In this document: positions 15,111 to 23,226 of the stretch, piece by piece | Position numbering within the stretch: the first letter of the stretch is position 1 | How the letters are laid out: each line of letters opens with the position of its first letter | Made by a program: the position numbers and the translations under genes | Source of the DNA: an uncultured Collinsella sp. | GTDB lineage: Bacteria; Actinomycetota; Coriobacteriia; Coriobacteriales; Coriobacteriaceae | Direction of reading: 5' to 3' | Assembly: GCA_902496275.1 (NCBI GenBank) | Contig: CABVAC010000017.1 | Location: 1-38,056, forward strand | Length of the DNA stretch: 38,056 nucleotides | Notes under the pieces: model-generated | What the model was told of the DNA's origin: nothing | Databases searched by the model: none | What the model saw: only the letters and a program-made list of their open reading frames with translations

Positions 15111-17768
15111 ATGAGTGCTGACTACCCGTCAATGACTACGGCCGAGATTCGCTCCAAGTTCCTCAACTTCTTTGAGGAGCGCGGTCTTAAGCTCTATCCT
15201 TCTTCGTCCCTCGTCCCCGACGATCCTTCGCTGCTGCTTGCCAACGCCGGCATGAACCAGTTTAAGGAGTACTACCAGGGCAAGAAGACCATGAAGGAGA
15301 TCGGCGCGATCTCCTGCCAGAAGTGCGTCCGCACCAACGACATCGACTGCATCGGCGAGGACGGCCGTCACCTGTCCTTCTTTGAGATGCTCGGCGACTT
15401 CTCCTTTGGCGGCGTCTCCAAGCAGCAGGCTTGCGCTTGGGCCTTTGAGCTCATCACCAAGGAGTTCAAGCTGCCGCTCGACCGCCTGTACTTCACCGTC
15501 TTTACCGAGGACGACGAGACCCATGACGTGTGGCGCTCCCTGGGCGTTGCCGAGGATCACATCTCGCGTCTGGGCGAGGACGACAACTTCTGGGCCGCTG
15601 GCCCCACCGGCCCCTGCGGTCCGTGCTCCGAGATCTACTTTGACATGGGCGAGGAGGTCGGTTGTGGCAGCCCCGACTGCAAGCCCGGCTGCGACTGCGA
15701 CCGCTTCCTTGAGTTCTGGAACCTCGTGTTTACCCAGTACGACCGCCAGGAGGACGGCTCCATGCCGGAGCTGCCGCACCGCAACCTCGATACCGGTATG
15801 GGTCTGGAGCGCATGGCCGCTATCATGCAGCACAAGACCGCTAACTACGACGGCGATCTGATGCAGCACCTCATCAAGCTCGGTGAGAAGATCAGCGGCA
15901 AGACCTATGACGCCGACGATTACTCCGGTGCCAGCCGCTCCCTGCGCATCATCGCCGACCACTCCCGTGCCGTCGACTTTATGATCTCCGACGGCATCCT
16001 GCCCGGCAACGAGGGTCGCGAGTACGTCCTTCGCCGCCTGCTCCGCCGTGCCGTGTTCCACGGTCGTCTGCTGGGCATCGAGGGCGCCTTCCTGACCAAG
16101 TTTATCGACGAGGTCAACGCTCAGATGGGCGAGGCCTATCCCGAGCTGCTCAAGAACGTCGCGCTCGTTAAGGGCATCGTCGCCTCCGAGGAGGAGCGTT
16201 TCTCCACGACGCTCGACAACGGCCGCGTTTACCTGGACGAGGCCCTGGCCGCGCTTGCCGAGGGCGCTGTCCTTCCGGGCGACGTTGCCTTTAAGCTGCA
16301 TGACACCTTTGGTTTCCCCATCGACCTGACCGTCGAGATCGCCGGTGCTGCCGGTCACGACGTCGACATGGACGGCTTTACCGCTTGCATGGAGGACCAG
16401 AAGGCCCGCGCCCGCGCCAACGCCAAGGGCGATGCCTGGGGTAGCTTCAACGACGTGTGGGTCGAGCTTTCCGACACGGTTGCCGCGACCGAGTTCGACG
16501 GCTATGACAACGACGTCATCGAGGGCGCCAAGGTTGTCGCCATCGTTCGCAACGGCGAGTCCGTCGAGTCTGCTTCCGCCGGTGAGGACGCCGAGGTCGT
16601 GCTCGACCGCACCCCGTTCTACGCCGAGATGGGTGGCCAGCAGGGCGATGCCGGTGAGCTTTCCGCCGAGGGCGTTGCGCTGACTGTTGCCGACACCAAG
16701 AACCACAATGGCCTGTATGCTCACGTCGCGCACGTTGCCGAGGGCACACTGACCGTCGGTGCTACCGTGACCGCCGCGCTCGACGCCGAGCGCCGTGGCT
16801 TCCTGCGCCGCAACCACACTGCCACGCACCTGCTCGACGCCGCGCTTAAGCAGGTCCTGGGCGAGCATGTCTCCCAGGCTGGCTCGTTGGTGACGCCCGA
16901 GCACCTGCGCTTTGACTTCACGCACTTCGAGGCCCTGTCCTCCGAGCAGCTCAAGGCTGTCGAGGACCTGGTCAACCAGCAGATCTTCGCTTCCAAGCCG
17001 GTCGTGACCCGCGTCATGGGCATCGACGAGGCCAAGGCCGCCGGTGCTGTCGCTCTGTTTGGCGAGAAGTACGGCGACGTCGTCCGCGTTGTCTCCGTGG
17101 GCGCCGAGGATCAGCCGTTCTCCCGTGAGCTCTGCGGTGGTACGCATGCCGCCAACACTGCCGAGATCGGCCTGTTCAAGATCATCTCCGAGTCCTCCAC
17201 GGGCTCAAATGTCCGCCGTATCGAGGCCGTGACCTCCAAGGGTGCTCTCGACTACATGGCCGACCGCCTGGCACTCGTTGACGCCGCCGCGGCGGCGCTC
17301 AAGTGCCGCGTCGACGAGGTTCCCGCCCGCGTGGAGAACCTGCAGGCCGAGCTGCGCGAGACGTCCAACAAGCTCAAGAAGGCACTCACCGGTGGCTCCT
17401 CCGATGCGATCTCCAGCGCCATCGAAGGCGCTGTCGAGCTGAATGGCTACAAGCTCGTTGTCGCTGAGCTCCAGGGTCTTGAGGCTGCTGACCTGCGCAA
17501 TGTGTGGGATACCGTGCACCAGAAGGTTGCCGGCCCCGTCGCCTGCGTCGTTGCCAGCGTGACCGAGAAGGGCACCCCGGCCCTGCTCGCCGCCGGCTCC
17601 GATGACGCCGTGAAGGCTGGTTTCCACGCCGGCAACGTGATCAAGCAGATCGCGGGCCTGGTTGATGGTCGCGGTGGCGGTCGTCCCAACATGGCCCAGG
17701 CCGGTGGCAAGAACGCTGCCGGTATCGCCGATGCCCTCGCGGCCGCCAAGACCGCGCTCGGTGCTTAA
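15111..17768 (+). CDS. alaS: Alanine--tRNA ligase
   Basis: An 885-residue class II synthetase that charges tRNA-Ala and removes mischarged Ser or Gly. The class II catalytic domain is at the N terminus. The editing-domain zinc site is intact: His569 and His573 in NHTATH, and Cys675 with His679 in CGGTH. A C-terminal DHHA1-type domain follows. I take the ATG at 15111 (MSADYPSMTTAEIR) because GAGGAG lies nine bases upstream; a longer frame from 15021 would run through the promoter. No T-box is visible here. It heads a six-gene run (alaS-ruvX-mltG-yqeG-aroK-aroB-like) with gaps of ten bases or less. Confidence 0.97.
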   Translation: MSADYPSMTTAEIRSKFLNFFEERGLKLYPSSSLVPDDPSLLLANAGMNQFKEYYQGKKTMKEIGAISCQKCVRTNDIDCIGEDGRHLSFFEMLGDFSFGGVSKQQACAWAFELITKEFKLPLDRLYFTVFTEDDETHDVWRSLGVAEDHISRLGEDDNFWAAGPTGPCGPCSEIYFDMGEEVGCGSPDCKPGCDCDRFLEFWNLVFTQYDRQEDGSMPELPHRNLDTGMGLERMAAIMQHKTANYDGDLMQHLIKLGEKISGKTYDADDYSGASRSLRIIADHSRAVDFMISDGILPGNEGREYVLRRLLRRAVFHGRLLGIEGAFLTKFIDEVNAQMGEAYPELLKNVALVKGIVASEEERFSTTLDNGRVYLDEALAALAEGAVLPGDVAFKLHDTFGFPIDLTVEIAGAAGHDVDMDGFTACMEDQKARARANAKGDAWGSFNDVWVELSDTVAATEFDGYDNDVIEGAKVVAIVRNGESVESASAGEDAEVVLDRTPFYAEMGGQQGDAGELSAEGVALTVADTKNHNGLYAHVAHVAEGTLTVGATVTAALDAERRGFLRRNHTATHLLDAALKQVLGEHVSQAGSLVTPEHLRFDFTHFEALSSEQLKAVEDLVNQQIFASKPVVTRVMGIDEAKAAGAVALFGEKYGDVVRVVSVGAEDQPFSRELCGGTHAANTAEIGLFKIISESSTGSNVRRIEAVTSKGALDYMADRLALVDAAAAALKCRVDEVPARVENLQAELRETSNKLKKALTGGSSDAISSAIEGAVELNGYKLVVAELQGLEAADLRNVWDTVHQKVAGPVACVVASVTEKGTPALLAAGSDDAVKAGFHAGNVIKQIAGLVDGRGGGRPNMAQAGGKNAAGIADALAAAKTALGA

Positions 17769-17777
17769 GTAGTCGCT

Positions 17778-18206
17778 GTGCTCGCGCTTGCGCTGGACAT
17801 AGGGGAGACAAGGATCGGCATCGCCGTCTCGAGCCGTGATGGCAAGATGGCGATGCCTGTCAAGGTGCTCCCGGCTGCAGAGGTCACCGGTATGGCCAAG
17901 ACGTTCCGCTACCTGGTCGAGGACTATGAGCCCGATATCCTGGTAAGCGGACGCCCCTTGACCATGGCCGGTGAGCCCGGCCCCCAGGCCGAGCGCGTTG
18001 CCGCCGTGGCGCAAAAGATTGCCGACGAGCTCGATCTTCCGTTGGAGTTTGAGGACGAGCGTCTGTCCTCGCAAGAGGCAAAGCGTATCCTGCGCGAGCA
18101 GGGGCTCAACGAAAAGCAGATGAGGGGCAAGATTGACATGATCGCTGCCAGCCTGTTCTTGCAGACGTGGCTCGATCGCAAGAACGAGGAGGTTTCGCAT
18201 GCCTAG
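17778..18206 (+). CDS. ruvX: RuvX/YqgF-family putative Holliday junction resolvase
   Basis: A 142-residue RNase H-fold protein. The family's metal-binding acidic residues are visible: Asp7 in LALDIGETRIGIAVS, the Glu/Asp pair in PLEFEDERLSSQEA, and Asp in KIDMIAASLFLQ near the C terminus. YqgF proteins have been assigned to Holliday junction resolution and to 16S rRNA 5' processing. The start is GTG at 17778, nine bases after the alaS stop, without a strong ribosome site. Its end overlaps mltG by eight bases. The alaS-ruvX-mltG order is widespread in Gram-positive bacteria and supports the call. Confidence 0.93.
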   Translation: MLALALDIGETRIGIAVSSRDGKMAMPVKVLPAAEVTGMAKTFRYLVEDYEPDILVSGRPLTMAGEPGPQAERVAAVAQKIADELDLPLEFEDERLSSQEAKRILREQGLNEKQMRGKIDMIAASLFLQTWLDRKNEEVSHA

Positions 18207-19632
18207 TGCTTCCGATCCGCGCCAGCCGAATCGTACACGTCAGCCGGCGTCGCGCCCTGGCCAGCCTGGCCAGCGTCCGGCACAGCCGACGCAGCGCGCA
18301 GCTCAGCCTGCCGCGCGCCCGGTGCAGTCCTCCTCTCGCTCGGCCCAGCCTGTTCAACGGGCGGGTCAGCAGCCTTCTGCTCGTTCGGTTCAGTATCCGG
18401 CTTCTCACGCGGCTCAGCAGCCCACTGCTCGTTCGGCTCAGCCTGCAGGCGGTGCTCGCTTTAAGCAACAGGCACCTACCCAGCGAACGCAGGTCCCCCA
18501 ATCGCATTTGCATCACGCTCGCGGTTCGCATGGCGTTGCTCCGGCGACTCGCTCGAGCTACAACACGCATGCTCGTCGCGGTGCTCAAAAGAAGAGTTCT
18601 CCGGTTCCTATGATCATCGGCGTTGTGGTGGCCGTAATTGCGCTTGCTACTATCGCTTTCTTTGTCGTGCCTGCCGTCAAGGGCTTCTTTGCCGGTGAGG
18701 ATACGAAGGTCACGGCTGGTCAGCAGGTTACGGTGACCATTCCCGACGGTGCTTCGGGTGATGCGATCGCCTCGATTCTCTCCGAGAACCATATCGTCGA
18801 AAATCCCAAGGATTACTACGCGGCGGTGAAAAAGCTCAACGCCGATATGTCGCTCAAGCCTGGTACTTATTCGTTCACCACGCTCATGGATGCGACCAAG
18901 GTTGTTCAGCAGCTCATGGAAGGCCCCAACGCGGGCTCCAATGCGCTGACTATCCCTGAGGGTCTGACAGTCGATCAAGTCGCCGACCGCGTGGCCCAGG
19001 CCTACGACAGCATCTCTAAGGAAGACTTCCTCAACCAGGCCAAGGCCTCCAACTACGTGGACGACTATAGCTTCCTTAAGGGCGCCGCCAACGACTCGCT
19101 CGAGGGTTTCTTGTTCCCCAAGACCTATTCGTTGGGTGATTCGCCGACGGCCGATGACGTGATTCGTGCCATGCTCGATCAGTTTAAGACTGAGTACAAG
19201 TCGCTTGACTTTGCGAGCTGCGAAGCCAAGATCAAGGAGCGCTACGGTGTGGAGATGTCCGACTACGACATCGTTAACTTGGCCTCTATCGTTGAGCGCG
19301 AGGGCCTCAACGCCGATCAACGTGCGCACGTGGCCTCGGTCTTCTACAACCGCCTTGCTGGCAAGCTCGACGGTCTGCGCTATCTCAACAGCGATGCGAC
19401 CATGATGTATGTCACCGGTGGCGAGGTTACCGCCGACGACCTGCAGAGCGATAGCCCGTATAACACCTATAAGCACGAGGGCCTGCCACCCACGCCCATC
19501 TGCTCTCCGTCGCTCGAGGCACTCAAGGCCACGCTTGAGCCGACCGACTCCGATGACCTGTATTTCTACATTACGCAGGACGAGGAGTACTTCTCGCAAA
19601 CCTACGAAGAGCATCAACAGTCTTGGAATTAG
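18199..19632 (+). CDS. mltG: Endolytic murein transglycosylase MltG
   Basis: A 477-residue membrane-anchored enzyme that cuts nascent peptidoglycan glycan strands. The first ~133 residues are a cytoplasmic, low-complexity tail of Gln, Pro, Ala, Arg and Ser. A membrane helix follows (about 135-160), then a LysM-like region and the YceG domain. Catalytic Glu366 sits in NLASIVEREG, and the family segments VFYNRL and YNTYKHEGLPPTPI are intact. The ATG lies eight bases inside ruvX. The N-terminal tail is much longer than in Escherichia coli MltG, which has almost none; long basic tails are known in some Gram-positive homologues. Confidence 0.95.
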   Translation: MPSASDPRQPNRTRQPASRPGQPGQRPAQPTQRAAQPAARPVQSSSRSAQPVQRAGQQPSARSVQYPASHAAQQPTARSAQPAGGARFKQQAPTQRTQVPQSHLHHARGSHGVAPATRSSYNTHARRGAQKKSSPVPMIIGVVVAVIALATIAFFVVPAVKGFFAGEDTKVTAGQQVTVTIPDGASGDAIASILSENHIVENPKDYYAAVKKLNADMSLKPGTYSFTTLMDATKVVQQLMEGPNAGSNALTIPEGLTVDQVADRVAQAYDSISKEDFLNQAKASNYVDDYSFLKGAANDSLEGFLFPKTYSLGDSPTADDVIRAMLDQFKTEYKSLDFASCEAKIKERYGVEMSDYDIVNLASIVEREGLNADQRAHVASVFYNRLAGKLDGLRYLNSDATMMYVTGGEVTADDLQSDSPYNTYKHEGLPPTPICSPSLEALKATLEPTDSDDLYFYITQDEEYFSQTYEEHQQSWN

Positions 19633-19633
19633 C

Positions 19634-20131
19634 ATGAGGATTTTTAGCCCCAAACGATACGTTGCCTCGGTCGATCGCATCGACCTTGATACCCTGTGGG
19701 CCGACGGCAAACGCGCCATTCTGCTCGATCGCGATAACACTCTGGTGCCGCGCGACACCGAGCAGGTTCCCACTGCGGTTTCCGCTTGGCTCGACGCCGC
19801 CCGCGCCAAAGGCTTTAAGCTGTGCATGGTGTCCAACAACTGGCATCGCGACCAGGTCATGAGCTCTGCACGCGAGCTGGGACTCGAGGCCATTAGCCAC
19901 GCCATGAAGCCGGCGCCGTTTGCCCTCAAGGCGGGTCTTAAGCGCCTCGGCGCCACGGCCGACGAGGCGGTACTGATCGGCGATCAGCTATACACAGACG
20001 TGTGGAGCGGTAATTTTGCCGGCGTTGACACTATTCTGGTCAAGCCGCAGGCAACCCAGGACCTGTGGTATACGCAGATCTTCCGTATCTTTGAGCGCCG
20101 GGCCCTGCGCGACCTTCCCTGCGAGGAATAG
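19634..20131 (+). CDS. YqeG-family HAD phosphatase (HAD-IIIA)
   Basis: A 165-residue HAD-superfamily phosphatase. Motif I is LLDRDNTLV with nucleophile Asp32 and acid/base Asp34; motif II is VSNNW, motif III the Lys in AMKPAPFAL, and motif IV GDQLYTDV. This set and the length match YqeG, found next to aroE/aroK-type and ribosome-associated genes in Firmicutes and actinobacteria; its substrate is not settled. The ATG is one base after the mltG stop. The following gene is shikimate kinase, eight bases downstream. Confidence 0.88.
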   Translation: MRIFSPKRYVASVDRIDLDTLWADGKRAILLDRDNTLVPRDTEQVPTAVSAWLDAARAKGFKLCMVSNNWHRDQVMSSARELGLEAISHAMKPAPFALKAGLKRLGATADEAVLIGDQLYTDVWSGNFAGVDTILVKPQATQDLWYTQIFRIFERRALRDLPCEE

Positions 20132-20139
20132 GTTTCGCC

Positions 20140-20673
20140 ATGTCTCAGCACACCAAACACGGCTGCGACCATATCTTCTTTATCGGCTTTTTGGGCGCGG
20201 GCAAATCGACGCTTGCGCGTAACGTCGGCACTATGTTCAAGCGGCGTTTTATCGATACCGACCGCCTGGTCGTGCGCCGTTGCGGCAAGTCGGTAACCGA
20301 GATTTTTGAGACCGAGGGTGAGGATCGTTTTCGCGAGCTCGAGACCTCGGCGCTCCGTTCGCTCCAAAGCGAGCGCAGCCTGTTGGTTTCGTGCGGGGGC
20401 GGTATCGTCGAGACGCCGGTGAATATTGAGCTGATGCACGAAATGGGTACGTGCGTGTACCTCGAGGGCGACTTCGAGGACTCGTTGCGCCAGATTCGCC
20501 GTTCTGATACCCGGCCCGATTTCCGCTCGCCCGAGCATGCTGCGCGCCTGTTTGAGCATCGCCGTCCGCTGTATCGCCAAGCCGCCGATATTACCCTTGA
20601 TATTCGCAACAAGTCCTTCGAGGACGTTTCCTACCTTTGTGCCGAGATGCTTTTGGAGCGTGGACTGCTATGA
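20140..20673 (+). CDS. aroK: Shikimate kinase
   Basis: A 177-residue P-loop kinase that phosphorylates shikimate at the 3-OH in aromatic amino acid synthesis. Walker A GFLGAGKST is at residues 16-24. The shikimate-binding DTD (39-41), FRELE (64-68) and CGGG (85-88) motifs are present, and the lid contains TRPDF. All family motifs are intact, so it should be active. Its stop overlaps the ATG of the AroB-like gene by three bases, a pairing also seen in normal aroK-aroB operons. Confidence 0.94.
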   Translation: MSQHTKHGCDHIFFIGFLGAGKSTLARNVGTMFKRRFIDTDRLVVRRCGKSVTEIFETEGEDRFRELETSALRSLQSERSLLVSCGGGIVETPVNIELMHEMGTCVYLEGDFEDSLRQIRRSDTRPDFRSPEHAARLFEHRRPLYRQAADITLDIRNKSFEDVSYLCAEMLLERGLL

Positions 20674-21779
20674 TTCGCCGCCAACTTATCAATTTCCAAA
20701 ACCGCAGTGTCGATGTCCGTGTCGGATTGGGCGCGTTCGATGAGCTGCCGCGCATGTTTGCCTCGGTTGTGGGCAAGCCTAAGCGCGCGATGGTGGTTTG
20801 GAACGACGCCACATCCGAGCGTTTTGGCGAGGCTGTCGAGCATGCACTGGTTGACGCCGGTTTTGCTGTGTCGTTGCTCGTCCTCGAGGTTTCGCCTGCC
20901 GGTGCTACGCTGGTCGATGCCGATACCGTCTTTGGCGCCCTGTCGGCTAATGGCATTACCTGTGACGATCTCGTTGTCGCTGTCGGCGACACGGCGACCT
21001 GCTCAGTCGTTTGCTGGTGTGCCAATCAGTGGTGCGGTCGCACCGAGTGCGCCTTGCTGCCGACGACGTTCGACGCCATGCTCACGGTCGCGACGACCAT
21101 GAAGCCGCTCGTCGCCTCGTCGGAGAATGCGCTTCCCGCTATCGCGTTCCGTCCCGAACCGGGCTTGGTCGTGTGTGACCTCGACCTTGTTCGCGCGGCG
21201 GACCCCGAGGACCTTAAGCTCGGTTATGCGGTACTTGTTGGCACCATGCTTTCGAGCAGCAAGTCCCGCTGGAATCAGTTTACTGAGACCGTCCCCGAGA
21301 TTCTCGCGGGCGAGGAGGTCGCGCTCGTCAATGCCGTTCAGTGGTCTCAGACTGCACGTAAGGACGTACTGATGGCCACGAACCCGAGCGCCCGCCATGC
21401 GCTCGATTTTGGCAAGACGGGGGAGCGTACCCTGCGCGCCTGCTTGGTCGATGCCGCGTCGCAGGTCCCTGTCTACCAGCTGCTGTCCGAGGGCATGCGC
21501 TTTGAGGCGCGCCTAGCACATGATGCCTGCGACTTCGATATCGATTACGTCTTTGAGGTCGATGACTGCCTGGAGGACTTTGGTATCGAGGAGCTCGCCT
21601 TCGATCTGGAGCCTGCCGCATATGTCGAGGAGTTCCGCAGGCAGCAGTTTGTCCGCTCGAACCGTAGCATGTTGCCGCTGCCCGCGGCGCTCGGCGCCAT
21701 TCGTCTAACGAGCGTTGAGGACGAGGTTCTCGACCGCCATGTTCACGCATACTTGGCTTCTCGCAAAGATCTTCTCTAG
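20670..21779 (+). CDS. Degenerate 3-dehydroquinate synthase (AroB)-like protein
   Basis: A 369-residue protein in the normal aroB position, overlapping aroK by four bases (ATGA). The overall path of AroB can be followed: an N-terminal strand with VRVGLGAFDELP, a central PTTFDAML segment matching PTTLLAQVD, LDFGKT matching LNFGHT, and a C-terminal RSMLPLPAALGAI. The key residues are not kept. The GGG of the NAD loop is VGD (105-107), the SSVGGKT loop is TVATTMKP (139-146), the metal Glu region is GYAVLVG (185-191), GHTxGHA is GKTGERT (248-254) and HGE is LSE (272-274). I infer loss of metal and probably NAD binding. The frame is open and codon use matches the neighbours, so it is not a decaying pseudogene. 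It could have a new role or regulate AroK. Confidence 0.7.
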   Translation: MIRRQLINFQNRSVDVRVGLGAFDELPRMFASVVGKPKRAMVVWNDATSERFGEAVEHALVDAGFAVSLLVLEVSPAGATLVDADTVFGALSANGITCDDLVVAVGDTATCSVVCWCANQWCGRTECALLPTTFDAMLTVATTMKPLVASSENALPAIAFRPEPGLVVCDLDLVRAADPEDLKLGYAVLVGTMLSSSKSRWNQFTETVPEILAGEEVALVNAVQWSQTARKDVLMATNPSARHALDFGKTGERTLRACLVDAASQVPVYQLLSEGMRFEARLAHDACDFDIDYVFEVDDCLEDFGIEELAFDLEPAAYVEEFRRQQFVRSNRSMLPLPAALGAIRLTSVEDEVLDRHVHAYLASRKDLL

Positions 21780-21782
21780 GAT

Positions 21783-21811
21783 TTATTGACATCCATCGTC
21801 TTTCGTATCAT
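21783..21811 (+). promoter_or_regulatory. Probable promoter of the Xaa-Pro peptidase gene
   Basis: TTATTG (21783-21788), a 17-base spacer and TATCAT (21806-21811), beginning four bases after the AroB-like stop. TTGACA overlaps this -35 box at 21786-21791 but would give only a 14-base spacer. Confidence 0.4.
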
Positions 21812-21816
21812 GTTGA

Positions 21817-21885
21817 GGGGCGGGTTTCCAATCGGTTGCGGATTGCATGCGATTCCATCGTTCGGTTGAGACCCGTCCCGTCTTT
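21817..21885 (+). terminator. Long leader hairpin, possible terminator or attenuator
   Basis: GGGG-CGGGT at 21817-21825 pairs with ACCCGTCCC at 21871-21879 (one bulge), and an inner CAATCG/CGGTTG helix extends it; the stem is followed by GTCTTTAT. It lies between the probable peptidase promoter and its ribosome site, so it may end the aroK-aroB-like transcript or attenuate the peptidase gene. Confidence 0.45.
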
Positions 21886-21911
21886 ATGGAGACAACAAGA
21901 AAGGAATCTGC

Positions 21912-23042
21912 ATGTCTGAGTTTGCTGCCGGTCCTGCCGGTCGTATCGAGCGTGTCCGTGCCCTGATGGTTGAGCGCGGTTACGACGCCATCGTGGTGCG
22001 CGACGAGGCCAATCTTCGTTGGCTTACGGGCGTCAAGGGCGTCTTCGATTACACCTTCGAGTTCCCGCATGCTGCGTTTATTACGGCCGACCGCTGCCTG
22101 TTCCATACCGACTCGCGCTATCTCAACAGCTTTGAGGAGAACACGCCCGCCGGCAGCCCCTGGGTCTACGACATGGACGAGGGCACCATCCCCGGTTGGG
22201 TCGCCGGTAAGATCGCGGCCAACAAGTGCCGCGTCTGCGCTGTCGAGGACGACATGCAGATTAACTTTTACCAGGGTATCCAGCGTGGTCTGGAGGATCG
22301 TTCCGTCGCCTGCATGTTGCCGCTGATGCATGACGACATTCGCAGGATGCGCGCCTTCAAGGACGCCGAGGAGATCGAGCTCATGCGCCACGCGCAGTCG
22401 ATCACCGACGCCGCCTTCCAGCACATGCTCGGCTATATTAAGCCCGGTATGACCGAGAAGCAGGTCCGCAACGAGCTCGAGAATTTTATGTTCGCTAACG
22501 GTGCCGACAGCCTGGCCTTTGGCTCTATCGTCGCGAGCGGTCCCAATACCGCCAACCCGCATGCCGTCCCGAGCGACCGCGTGATCGAGAAGGGCGACTT
22601 CGTTCTCATGGATTATGGCGCGGGCTACTGCGACTATCGCTCCGATATGACGCGTACCGTCGTGATGGGCGAGCCCACGCCCGAACAGCTCGACCTGTAC
22701 GCGCTCGTGCGCCGTACGCACGAGGAGTGCGTCGCCGCCATCCATCCGGGCGTCGAGGGCAACGACATCTTCAAGCTCTCCAAGAAGATCATCGGCGATG
22801 CCGGCTATGGCGATTACTACAACCATGGTTTGGGCCACGGCGTGGGCATTGACATCCACGAGCTGCCCAACTTCAACCGCAGCAAGAATATCATCGAGGT
22901 CGGCTCGGTTATCACCATGGAGCCCGGCGTCTACCTGCCCGGCGTGGGCGGCGTGCGTCTGGAGGACTACGGCATGGTCACCGAGAACGGCTACGAGCCC
23001 TTCACCAAGACGCCGCATGACCTCCACGTCATCGACTGCTAA
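21912..23042 (+). CDS. Xaa-Pro aminopeptidase-type M24 metallopeptidase
   Basis: A 376-residue peptidase of family M24B that removes N-terminal residues ahead of proline. An N-terminal creatinase-like domain (about 1-140) precedes the pita-bread catalytic domain. All five metal ligands are present: Asp234, Asp245, His309, Glu337 and Glu351, with the HGLGHGVG segment at 305-312. The size fits short Gram-positive PepP/PepQ-type enzymes; aminopeptidase versus prolidase cannot be separated with certainty. AAAGGA lies upstream of the ATG. It is followed by terminators and the efp operon; pepP-efp adjacency is common. Confidence 0.9.
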   Translation: MSEFAAGPAGRIERVRALMVERGYDAIVVRDEANLRWLTGVKGVFDYTFEFPHAAFITADRCLFHTDSRYLNSFEENTPAGSPWVYDMDEGTIPGWVAGKIAANKCRVCAVEDDMQINFYQGIQRGLEDRSVACMLPLMHDDIRRMRAFKDAEEIELMRHAQSITDAAFQHMLGYIKPGMTEKQVRNELENFMFANGADSLAFGSIVASGPNTANPHAVPSDRVIEKGDFVLMDYGAGYCDYRSDMTRTVVMGEPTPEQLDLYALVRRTHEECVAAIHPGVEGNDIFKLSKKIIGDAGYGDYYNHGLGHGVGIDIHELPNFNRSKNIIEVGSVITMEPGVYLPGVGGVRLEDYGMVTENGYEPFTKTPHDLHVIDC

Positions 23043-23053
23043 TCCACTCCGTT

Positions 23054-23132
23054 AGATTTTTAGGCATGCCCCAAAAATCTACTTTGGAGGCGGGGCGTCC
23101 GGAACGATTCTGGGGCCCCGCGTTCTCTTTTT
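23054..23132 (+). terminator. Two tandem hairpins behind the peptidase gene
   Basis: The first stem pairs AGATTTTT (23054-23061) with AAAAATCT (23073-23080) around an inner GGC/GCC helix and has no T run. The second pairs GCGGGGC (23090-23096) with GCCCCGC (23115-23121) and is followed by GTTCTCTTTTTA, a usual intrinsic terminator. Confidence 0.7.
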
Positions 23133-23143
23133 ATGCGCTCGCC

Positions 23144-23169
23144 GCAGGCGCCGCCTGCAAGTGTATAAT
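23144..23169 (+). promoter_or_regulatory. efp operon promoter region with a palindrome
   Basis: A perfect TATAAT -10 box is at 23164-23169. No good -35 box is present at the usual distance. Instead the palindrome GCAGGCG-C-CGCCTGC occupies 23144-23158, the spacer and -35 area, where a repressor or activator could bind. The transcript would begin about 50 bases before the efp ATG. Confidence 0.5.
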
Positions 23170-23226
23170 TTCGGTCGTATGTAATTTGGACGCCTGTGCG
23201 TTCTGCCCATAACAAGAAAGGTCGCT

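Noticed and set aside
15129..17147. A 672-codon open frame opposite alaS
   Set aside because: Shadow of the alaS codon pattern with no start signals; alaS itself has complete motifs.
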